Positions 22,135-32,100 of a stretch of 64,000 bases of DNA are shown one piece after another. The stretch spans positions 12,080,501 through 12,144,500 of the forward strand of contig JAPNXP010000001.1 of the NCBI GenBank assembly GCA_028753945.1, written 5' to 3'. Both the position numbers and the translations under genes were made by a program. The DNA is from Hexactinellida sp. DTS-2022. Its lineage: Eukaryota; Porifera; Hexactinellida. Every line of letters starts with the position of its first letter. The stretch's first letter is position 1. The notes beneath the pieces were generated by a model. It saw nothing but the letters and a program-made list of their open reading frames with translations, was not told the DNA's origin and did not search any database.

Positions 22135-22327
22135 AGATTTCCCGGAATGGTACCGTTCCGTAATTTAGGTAATTTGATTTTCCGGAATGGTACCGTTCCA
22201 TACCGTTCCGTTCCAGAAATTAGGTATGTCCCAAAAATTTACAATTCACTATACGAATTTTTTTAATTCGAATATGTATTAGTTTTATAATCTGAAAATT
22301 ATTCAGACTATTTAATAATACAGTGTT
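22135..22327. repeat. Two copies of TTCCGGAATGGTACCGTTCC
   Basis: A palindromic 20-mer (GGAATGGTACCGTTCC core) occurs at about 22138-22157 and 22181-22200, followed by TACCGTTCCGTTCC. CAGTGTT at 22321-22327 is the left copy of the TSD proposed for the adjacent transposon. Confidence 0.6.
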
Positions 22328-22340
22328 CCATATATTGAAA

Positions 22341-22426
22341 AGTCCAGAGCACATGTGCCCTCAGTCCAGAGCACATGTGCCCTCAGTCCAGAGCACATGT
22401 GCCTTCAGTCCAGAGCACATGTGCCT
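22341..22426 (+). repeat. Left subterminal 22-bp repeats (4 copies)
   Basis: Four tandem copies of AGTCCAGAGCACATGTGCCC plus TC/TT, each containing the palindrome GCACATGTGC. A degraded inverted copy follows near 22447-22465. They mirror the array at 27942-28056 and are likely transposase-binding sites. Confidence 0.9.
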
Positions 22427-22586
22427 TAATTAATTAATTAAATATTCAGAGTCATGTGCTCTGGTGAAATAAGCAACACTTAGTGGGTGATCTAAAAGGC
22501 ATCAGATTGTGTATAAGTAATTTTATCTCAGATAAATATTAAACTCATTTTTGTATACGATTATTAGATAGATACTTTCACTTGGG

Positions 22587-24737
22587 ATGCCTCGCATGAC
22601 CAAGTCTAACGCTAGGCAGTTATTAGCCTCAACTCTAAAACAATTTCATGAAGTTACGGGAGAGTCAGTTGGTGTAGCCTTCACGTGGAAGGGAAACCTA
22701 TCGGTATTAGGTACAGAATCTTTTAGGGATCATGTCCTCCAGCACAAGCAAGATATCTGGAGAAAGTTAAGCTTCACACCCGATAAAGAAATGTCAAAAC
22801 CTGCCCATGATGTAGAATATCTTTCAATGTTGGAAAGTGATGTCACTTCCTATAATGTTCCCACTCTAAGGAGACTAATATCATGGCTGGTTCAGAGATC
22901 AATAGGTGAATTTCATATTTATTTAATTTCATTACTACATAGTGCACAGTTGTCAAGAATTGGGAATTTGGGATGGATAATAATAAAGGTTGCCAAACAA
23001 GGATGAATTTGACAATAGAACGAATCTAATAAAATTTTGTAATTTTCAGGTAAATCAAGACATTTTTGGGGACGGAAAGAACTACAACCACCTTGGTGGT
23101 TAGAAGATACACCCTTCGAAAATATATATAAGAAAAAATATCGAAAAGAATGCTTGCAGAGGATTCTACAATCTTATCAATTGTATATATCAAAGGGCGA
23201 GCGTTTACCACTGCCAACACTGGAAGCTTCCACCCCAACCCACCCTATAACATCTGCTTTCGCAGATGTAGATGAAATGGATTCACCTTCCCAGATGCAT
23301 GTAGATCAAGTCATCCCTAGCCCCACTCAAGATGATCTCGATACATCCAGTGAAGCATTTTTCCCAGATATCAAGGAGCCTAACGAACGGCAACCAGATC
23401 TTACTTATGATAAATCGGAACTTACTCTAGCAGAGCTAACTGGAGTCAAACCAATTTCTCCCATTTCAATAACAATCTCGACGATCATCTCAGAAACTGT
23501 TAGGAGATGTTGTTTAGCGGAACTATCCAACCCTAACACGTTCCTCAGTGATATGACAATCAACGCATTTTGTGTAAGTTATTAATAGTACGATCTCTTC
23601 GGTCTCGGTCGCTTTGCGACGGTTCGGTACTCTGCGCTCAATTGACGGCCGCTGAGCTAAACTAAGATTATTACCACTGAATTCAGTATAGTGTGAATAC
23701 CAGCAGCTTCTAATAGCACAGATCCTCACAGTCTATTTATACTGATCGGACATCACCTTTAAATATTTCTCTTCAAAAACCAATAGGTCGTTGTCGCTGT
23801 ACAAAATTACCCCTGTATACAAATTTTCAGCTTTCTGGGACTCGTAGTCTTCCCAATTAATTCTGGACAAACAAACAAACAAATAAACAGACAACAATTT
23901 CGCTTTTAAGTTTTAATATATGGATATACGCCTTTTGTAGCTTTTATTTAACAGACAATTAATCCTTGTCATTTATGATAGGATATTCTAAAGAACCGTT
24001 ATGCACATACCTTGGGTTTGCAAGACACCATTCTATCTCAGGTAAGCATCAATACATAAATGTTCTATCCGTGAATATAATTTAAGGTAAATATAATTAG
24101 AATCTTATGTAAATACTCTCAAATTTTTATATCTATAATATTTTAGAAACGTCAATTTATTAAAGCACCCCGCAGGAGTATACAAATACATAATGACGGC
24201 CAGCTGCATTGGGTCTGCTCACACATTGATAGTGAGGGGCAAGTGTACCTCTACGACTCATTATTCCAGGAGCCCACGAGCGACATTCTGGATACACAAT
24301 TAGCCCTTTTATACCGTAAAGAGGTAGGCAATCTGAGAGTGACTATAGCACCTATTCAACAGCAGAGAGGTGGGGCAGACTGTGGTGTTTTCGCAATTGC
24401 TGTTTCTATGGCTTTAGCCATGGGAGAAGATCCAACTCTACTAAGATGGCGGCAAGATAAAATGAGACTTCACCTTAGTGAGATATTTAAATCGGAAATA
24501 ATCACTCCATTTCCGATCACCACCAACGGAAGGTTAAAATCAAATATTAAGACCAATCTCAAATCCCAATTTGAAATTCAATTATTCTGCTTTTGTCGGT
24601 TACCCTCTTTTGCCTTCCCGCAGATGGTGGAATGTCCCAAGTGTAAATTATGGTTTCATAACGATTGCGTTGGGATACCAAATCTAAAGCAATCCAAAAT
24701 AGTTAGATTTATGTGCTCTGTCTGTCAAGTTAAATAA
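22587..24737 (+). CDS. Transposon-encoded Ulp1-like (C48) protease with PHD finger
   Basis: Four exons by GT-AG rule: 22587-22905, 23050-23573, 23982-24041, 24147-24737. Phases agree and the sum is 1494 bp, 497 residues. Exon 2 opens with WGRKEL then PPWW and TPF, resembling the WWPE-x-PF block of NRF1/Ewg-type DNA-binding regions (tentative). Exons 3-4 form a SUMO-protease fold with His322 (LHWV), Asp338 (YDS), Gln374 and Cys380 (GADCGVFA), the complete C48 triad. The C-terminus (about 450-495) is a PHD finger (CFC...CPKC...WFHNDC...CSVC) that could read histone tails. Ulp1 genes are regular passengers of Zisupton-type elements. Intron 2 carries two small repeats (23590-23770, 23775-23935). 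The first ATG of the open frame was taken as start. Confidence 0.82.
23590..23770 (-). repeat. Possible tRNA-derived SINE in intron 2
   Basis: On the minus strand TAGCTCAGCGG matches the pol III A-box consensus. CGACCGAGACC about 50 bases downstream is a two-mismatch B-box. No full tRNA fold and no poly(A) tail were established, so this is tentative. Confidence 0.25.
23775..23935 (-). repeat. Dispersed repeat, copy 2 (inverted)
   Basis: Reverse-complement copy of 17140-17300, ending in an (ACAA)n run. It lies within intron 2 of the protease gene, so it is younger than the transposon copy or was carried by it. Confidence 0.65.
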
Positions 24738-24888
24738 TTATATCTTGGCTATATTTATAGCCCAATCTTATATTTTGTTATGTAATTAGTATTCCAATTA
24801 TTGTATCGAACTAAATTGATAAACACTACACATATTTATAACTTACTGTTATTACAATACATACTCTAACGAAAATAATGCTAAGTAA

Positions 24889-27783
24889 CTATAATAGTTT
24901 TGATCTGTTATTTCGGTTTAAACAGGCTAAAAAATATCTCGTATTATGAAAGATATTTTCGATCCGCATGTAAGCGATTTGAGTAGCTATTCTTCTTAAT
25001 AATGAAAAGATTTGTTCACACGTTTGGGAATTTATTCTTTCGAATTCTTTAGTTTTGATTGATTTCATAGAGTAAGAAAAGTTGCACTTATGGTTTCGAT
25101 AATGAAATCTATCTACTAGGAACGCGGTGTTCTTGAACAGCTTTGGGTCCCTAAAATGGCAAATATGTAACAACAAAAATGAGGAATATTTTTTCAGGGT
25201 TTAGTAGTTCAGTTATTTATGAAGATATTTTATCTACACACTCACCTCATCATACAGGTCTTGTGTAAATTGCAAGCATTGTCGTAAATTATTACGCTCG
25301 GCTGATCTCTGAAAAGTGACAAGAGCAAATTGAATATTACAACTGTAGATTCACGTTGTCGAAGTATTTGGAATCCATAGCAAATTCGGTGTTTGCATGC
25401 AATAATTACTAACCCTGGAGAAAACTTGTTATGTTTAGGGTAAGATTTTGAGCATTTTTCAGGATTTTCTTCTGTTTGAAACTCGTATAGAGGTAGCCTA
25501 GAGAAAATGTAGGCAGTAAGAATTCATACTATATTAATCGAGAATTAAATCACTTACTTGTACTGTTTAGAAAAAGAAGGAAAATAATTATAGAACTCGT
25601 TTTGTAAAGGGGAGTATTCTATAATTTTTCGGCTTTTCCGTTTATAGAGGCTGTCGATCTGACTGAGAATAGCTTGTAGGAGCGCAGCAACAACTGGCTG
25701 TAATTTGAAATGGTCTCCAGTTAAGTCAGGTGCAATTGAATTTAGCAACATTTCCAATGAATGCATCTTTCTAAATATAGATGGTAGTAATTCGTGTGCA
25801 GAGATAGATTCTCCTTGGGATAGTAGCACAGTTGCTTTTCGTTCATTGGAGTTTAAGAGAGAAAATTGAAATAAGCCTGTTAAAGGCTCAGAGTGGCAAA
25901 AAAATTCAATCACACTTCTGGCATTTTGGTAGTTCTGACTAACTTCAACGACATTACCTTCACTTATGCTGGTGGTATACACAATATAATCAGCGAAATC
26001 TCTGGGTGTTGATTTTACTACTTTATTAAATAGTGGTTCAGCCAATCCAACTACGCAAAGTTTTTTGAGATTACGTCTTATTTCTGGGTTGGATATAAAT
26101 GACCTTTCTGTGAGGGGCACCATTGAATATCGCTGCGTTTCATCGACTACAGGGTAAAATTCAGGTATAGCCTTTGTCGTACCCATGGCAATTCCATCCA
26201 AGATGATAATATCAGGGTTATTTCTACATTTCGGGCAAGAAAAATCTGAGCGATAATTAACATCAACCATTCTTAGATATGCGTTCCAAGCATGTTTTAA
26301 AATATGATAGTGAAACCGGAATTTTCTCCCCATTCTCTGTAACTTGCCGTTTTTTGCGCTAGAAAGAAATTCAAAAATCAATTGTTAATAAAGATTAAAA
26401 TAATTCCTAATGCCAATCTGATTACCTCAAATATCCAAATAATGTTGTTCTTGACTTAGTCATAAGTTCACTGTATTCATACAACAATCCGTAGTGTATG
26501 AAATAGTGGTTGTTTATATTTAGTAGTAGGGAATTTTGTCCTTCGAAAACTGCTTTGCATTGGCAGGAGCCATTACATCGGTAACTAAAAACTAAATGAG
26601 TATAAAGTTCCTATTAATAATAATGTACTTTTCAAGTTTCTAACTACATTTCAAAATTATTTATACCCTTATGATCTTTGAATTCTATTACATCATTTTC
26701 GGTATATATCATTATGCCAGTCCTTTCGAGTAATAAATTATTTTCGGTGTTAAATTTGTAGCCCTGGGCACAATATTCAACTTCTGGGAAAAGGAGTACA
26801 GGTAATTGAATTCCTTGATAGAGATGTTTTGTATATACAGAAATAAGTTTACCATTCAGGGCAATGGGTAATGGCAGTGTAGATATAGTTGGATATTCAA
26901 CTGGTTGGTACTGGTGAACACTTGATGTAGTGCTGCAATAATCACTCTTGAGAACAATAGTATGGAAGGTTGATCTCATTTTGCATGCATTTTGACAAGT
27001 TTCACAATTCCAATTATCTTTTTTGAGATAAAAATTGTGATGTTCTTCCTTTTCAATAACAAAAATGGATTTCACATCGAGAGTGTAGTAAATAATATTG
27101 TTCGCCTGGGAAGGTTTACACATAACTAAAGCATTATACTCTGAACATTGTTCGAATGCTTGAAAATGCAAGCAATCGTTACTCAGGCAATAAGAACATT
27201 TCTGTGAATGAACGTCAAGGACAACTTTCTTTTTCGTAAGCAATACATTTCCTATAAAAATGTAGTTTTATCAAGGTACCTCAATTCAAGTCTCAGTTTA
27301 GTATAATAACTTATATTGGAAAATTCATAAAGCAATTTACCTTGTATAGTATTGAAATCGGTGATTATAATCAAATTAGTCTCGATTAATTTCCACACTT
27401 TAGATTCTTCGGCCAAAATTCTGATATATTGGTCAAGTTTGGGGATTTGTAGTTCACACTCAGTTAGCAAGAAGTTGGCTTCCTCAAGTTTGCATTCCTC
27501 ATCTAGATTAAGCAATATGGAATGGTATACCAAAAAATATAACCTAATTTTAATATCAACAATCCGAATCCTAAGTTCCTAACATTCTTAATTAATTATT
27601 ACAATGATCATTACCTGATAAATTTGATATTGCGATTTCGGTTGGTTCCTTATAAAACAAATCCTCAGAAATATTGATTTTGTCTATTTTGATAGACGAA
27701 ATACTTGTAGTTTCTTCCACAATTTTCCGCTTTTTGGAACTTGTAGTCATCTCCAATTCTGATAGCTTGTAAATTTCGGCCAT
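24889..27783 (-). CDS. KDZ-superfamily (Zisupton-like) transposase, seven exons
   Basis: Exons on the minus strand: 27783-27615, 27502-27341, 27251-26648, 26584-26426, 26358-25558, 25497-25246, 25150-24889. All junctions are GT-AG and the phases are consistent. The total is 2409 bp, 802 residues, no internal stop. Exon 3 has a Cys-rich region (CSYCLSNDC...CETCQNAC) typical of the zinc-binding N-terminal part of KDZ proteins. Catalytic-type residues: Asp419 (IIILDGIAMG), Asp704 (VIIYDNACNLH) and Glu761 (INSQTCEQ). KDZ hallmarks also present are the RDPKLFKNTAFLVDRFHYRNH block and QIAYMRIEN near the C-terminus. It would cut and paste the surrounding element. The exon 2 donor (27340) was chosen over a weaker one 30 bases downstream because it has a better consensus. 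Confidence 0.85.
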
Positions 27784-27941
27784 TAATTATCAACGTCTTC
27801 GGTTTGCAATAATATCTGTATTTCTTATGTGTATTTACAGTGTTTTTTATTCAATTTTAAAAATGTTCTAATTTCACACGTGAGTAGTTTGATATTGAAC
27901 TAGAATAGCAATAAATATTGGACAATAATAACAAACTTTTT

Positions 27942-28056
27942 AAGGCGCATGTGCTCTGGACTTTTTAAGGCACATGTGCTCTGGACTGAGGGCACATGTG
28001 CTCTGAACTGAGGGCACATGTGCTCTGGACTGAAGGCACATGTGCTCTGGACTTTT
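27942..28056 (-). repeat. Right subterminal 22-bp repeats (5 copies)
   Basis: Five copies of GGCACATGTGCTCTGGACTG or close variants (one GGCGCATG, one CTCTGAACT), in inverse orientation to 22341-22426. Spacing is 22 bases except for one longer step. Confidence 0.9.
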
Positions 28057-28071
28057 CAATATCTCAGTGTT

Positions 28072-28513
28072 TAGTAAACAGCCAACTTCTGCTGATTATT
28101 ACGATCCTAGTTAGGAACGGTGTACAGGCTATCATATTGCATTCATAATTTGAATACAATTTAATTTAATTTCCAACTCAATTATACGATGAAGAATAGC
28201 TCCACAAGATCTCAAGGTTTGTATTACGGTAAAAGGGAGGGGCCAGGCGGTCCACATAATGTTTTGTATTTGTTATTGAAAAAGGTTGGGAATCACTGTA
28301 CTACAATATTATAAGTTTTATAACTACCTCCGAACAATACTCTGTCTTATGACAAATTGACAATGACACTATAGCTTTATAAACAAAAGGAAGACATCTA
28401 ATGTTGTATATACTATTTATTCCAATAATATCTACAATGCATCTGCAAGGACTATAGTTGCATATATTTACTGTTACAATTAGATTATTGACTATGAGTA
28501 TATCTTGCAACTG
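28072..28513. other. Upstream region of spatacsin with a hAT-like end
   Basis: GAAAAAGGTTGGGAATCACTG at about 28277-28297 is the right end of a repeat related to the fragment at 56869 (CAGTGGTTCCAACCTGGGAT). The rest is AT-rich. No TATA box or CpG-rich promoter was evident; GC content rises sharply only at the first codons of the gene. Confidence 0.5.
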
Positions 28514-31500
28514 ATGACAGAAGTAGCAGCTACAGACACTGGAGTAGAAGACTCTCACTTGGTTCTCACAAAGTTACGTCAGTTCTCATTCCAAGACACC
28601 TCTCTGGTAACCAGGGTATGCATCAGTCCGGACTCCCAGATCCTGGCTGTCTCTGTCTCCTCGGAGGACCGGAGCAGCCAGGAGCTGTTCCTCCTCTACC
28701 ACGCCTCTCCCGACCCTACCGCCTCTCTAGCCCCCTCCGAGCCTCCGGCCAGCATGAAGAGTCTCGCGGTTTGTAGCGCGCACTCGCACCTGTGGCTGAC
28801 GCCCTCTGGTCCCGGCAGCTGGTGTCGCGACAGGAACATCCTGGTGGTGCTCACCGCCCCCGGCCCGGACGCCTCGCTCCTCTGGATAGAGGTGTCGGCC
28901 GGGTCGGACCAGGGACTCTCCCTGCTAACCCTCTCCGCCCTCTCCTTCCCGGACCTGCGGACTCTCATTTCGGAGGACAAGCGGTCTGCTCCCATCCTCT
29001 CAGCCGACTCCCTGTCGGTAGGCCAGCTGGAGATACGATTGGTAGACTGCAAGCACGACGAGGTGTTGCTAATCGCAGATCCGAGTATCATCCTGTTGGT
29101 ATCAGTCTCTTCTGAGGAGACAGACCCTCCCTCCCAGACCTCTCCCCTCCTCTCCACCCTCCTCCCTCTCCGGCCCCACGCCCCCCCAGCAGCCGCGGGT
29201 ACTCTCAGCGGAGTCTGCATCCGTGGTCCCATCCTGCTGCTGCTCTACTCGGCCGGTGCCATCTCTCTCTACAGACTCCCCTCGGGCCGCAGCATAGGCG
29301 CCCTCTCCCTCTCCGACTACCTGCAGTGCTGCGTCAGCGAGGAGGCAGACCCCGGAGAGGCAGACTCCCTCTCCCCGCCCTACCTCTGCTTCAGCGCCCA
29401 TCCGCACCTGGAGTACATAGCCGTAGCCAACAGAGACAACTACGTCATCGTGCTATACCTCAGACGCTACCTGGCGCTCTTCCCCTCCCACCTTAACCTC
29501 GCTCTCGCCGGTCGGCAGGCCCCCCCCGGGGCGGAGGGACAGGCGGCCCCCGCGACGGGAGAGCGAGAGGAGAGTCTGCTGCGGGAGTGCCGCGGACAGA
29601 CGCGGCTCTGCGAGTCGCCTCTCTGGAGGCGGAGACTCGGACGGCTGAAGGGGACACACCCCGCCCCCGCCCCCCCGCCGGAGACGCGACTCACGCCCCC
29701 TCTCGACTCCTCTCGCGAGCAGAACCCGCCGGACAATCCGTTCTCTTCCAACTTCTCTCACGAGATCCCCTCCCCTCCCTGTCTAGGCTGCACCTGGTTC
29801 TCCTCTCCCCCCGCCGCTAGCGGGCTCCGAGTGCTTTCCATCTCCTGCGACTCCAGCTCAGTAGCCCTGCACTACTCCTCTGCTGACGTCACGCTCTCCC
29901 ACATATCCGTGTTCTCTCTGGCTACCGGGGCGCGGCACTCCGCGGCGCTCTCCCCGCCCGCGCTCCCCATCCACACGCACAGCCACGGCTCGGACCGACT
30001 GCTGCTGCTGCTGCAGGCCGGCTGGGAGGTGTGTCCGGTCGCGGGGCTCTCGCGACAGGCGCTGCTGGCCGGCACGCTCGCGCACTGCGACGCGGCGGCT
30101 GCGGAGCTGCTGTGCCAGCACAACGGCTGGGAGCAGAGTCTGCTGCCGCTCTCCGTGCTGAGAGAGGCCCTGGCGCACCGACAGCTGGACTCCGTCTGCT
30201 TCTATCTGCGGATGCGGCGGACCAGGGACGGGGAGCTCGAGTTGGTTGGCGGGACGGGCGAGGAGCGGAACGGACTCCCGATGTCGCTGGAGTCCATAAA
30301 GCTGACGATAGAGACGCTGTACGGGGCGCTCCGCTCCGCCAGCAAGGACGCGTACGAGGCTCAGTTCAGCAGCCAGGTGCTGCACCTGTCCCACAAGTTC
30401 CTGCTATTCCTACTGGTGAGACTCTGCGCTTCGACCGGCGGACAGCAGGAGGACTGCCTCGCGCGGGAGCTGGCCAGGTTCCGGCAGTTCATGCAGACGG
30501 ACAGCGCCACGCCCGGCCTCGGAGAGGGGACCGAGTTCCCTCCGGACCGACTCGCGGCGCCGGAGCCCCCCACCCCCGTAGAGTGGCGACACATGCGCAA
30601 GAGCGACATTATCCGCGACGCGCTGGACAAGCAGAGCCTCCCCCTGGCGCAGGGGTACCTGCTCTCGCGGCTGGAGGAGCAGGAGCAGCCGCTGGACCGG
30701 ACGCGACGGTCCGCGGAGATCAGCTGGGGCGGGGTCCGACAGCTGGTGCTGCACCTGGCGTACCAGTGTCTGGAGAGAGAGGACCTGTCTAAGTGCGAGC
30801 AGCGCCTCTCCGTGGTGGGGCCCTCTGTCCCGGCCATGCTGTGCCACCTGGCCACGCACACCACCAGTCGCTCCGTCCGCGCCTCTCTCTTCGGGGAGCT
30901 GCGGGCCCGCGGGGACCTGGACGCAGAGCAGCAGCGGCTGTTCGAGTTCCTGCAGGCACTAGAGCACACATACGCATCGCACAGCCACAAGCAGACACTC
31001 TCCTTCCTCAAGAAGCTCTACAAGGGCGCCCCCGGCCCAGAAGACTTCCCCGCTCTCCCCGCCTTCCGGGGCCAGCCTCCTGTCTCCGTCCTCTCGGAGC
31101 TGTGGCGCCCCGGAGAGCTGCAGGAGCTCTGTCCCGAGTTCTTCGGAGCCAGCAAGCCGCTGCTGCCCGCCATGCCGCCCGGCCGGCGCGACGGACACTA
31201 CTTCGCGGCTTCCGCGAGCTGGCTGCGGGGGCTGGGGCCGCATAGACGGGACCTCCTCCTGATGGAGGGCTTCTATCTGAAGCGGGAGCAGCGTTCCGAG
31301 CAGTGCCGGCTGCTGCTGCCCCCACACGCCCTCGCGCTCCTCTACACCTCCTCACAGCTGGGCCTCCGGGCCGCCAGAGAGGCCGTCTCACTTCCCAGCT
31401 CAGACTCAGCAGAGCTGCTGCTCGAGACCGCAGCTGGCGCCACGCGGGCCACGCGGCGGCTCCTGCGACGCGCCCTCTCCTCAGCCGGTCTCTCCCCCCG

Positions 31501-32066
31501 CCCCCCTGTCGACAGCCCCGCCCTGCTGGCCGTCATATTCCGCGAGGCCTCGGAGGGCCCGCTGCTGCTCTCCCGGACGCCCTCCCTCCGGGGGGCGGGA
31601 CCGGCGCCGGAGGGACTGCTGATAGAGCTGTGTCGCTACGCGGCGAGAGAGGGCTGCGCGAGCTTCCTCTCTCTGAGTCTGGCGGACCTCTCCGCCGGCT
31701 GCGAGCTGCCCGTACAGCGGTTCCTGTGTAGAGTCTCGCAGGAGGGAGAGGAGCAGATCAGAGTGCCCGTCTGGATTCAGATGCTGGTTCTGTCCAAACA
31801 GCTGACAGCTCTGGACAGCAGAGACCCCGCATTCAGCGCTACTCTCTTCCAATACAGTCTCTCAAATGCCAGGTCAGTAGAGCCTCGTTACTCCTTAGTA
31901 CCAACACGGTTAAAATACGAGATTCCGGTTAGTAAGCACACGGTTAATACGAGATTCCGTTAGTACGACACTATTTCAGTCCCCTTCAACGCCTATCAAA
32001 CGATATTGGTTATTACGAATTCCGGATAAGGCGAACACATTTTTGACGACCTCCTTTGTTGTTGTT

Positions 32067-32100
<34 letters not shown>

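Larger units (their letters stand above)
22328..28064. mobile_element. KDZ/Zisupton-type autonomous DNA transposon, apparently intact
   Basis: A 5.7-kb unit. Its ends converge on ATATTGAAAAGTCCAGAGCA (left) and the reverse complement of the right end. Direct repeats CAGTGTT at 22321-22327 and 28065-28071 are the likely TSD (7 bases visible; KDZ/Zisupton elements usually make 8). Just inside each end are tandem copies of a 22-bp unit in opposite orientation. Two convergent genes fill the interior: a Ulp1-like protease with PHD finger (22587-24737, plus) and a seven-exon transposase (24889-27783, minus). Their stop codons are 151 bp apart. Both splice to open frames, and all expected catalytic residues are present. 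This suggests recent activity. The outermost few bases of the two ends do not match perfectly. Confidence 0.8.

Noticed and set aside
23590-23770. A functional tRNA gene
   Set aside because: An A-box match exists, but no acceptor stem, anticodon arm or intact B-box could be folded; kept only as a possible SINE.
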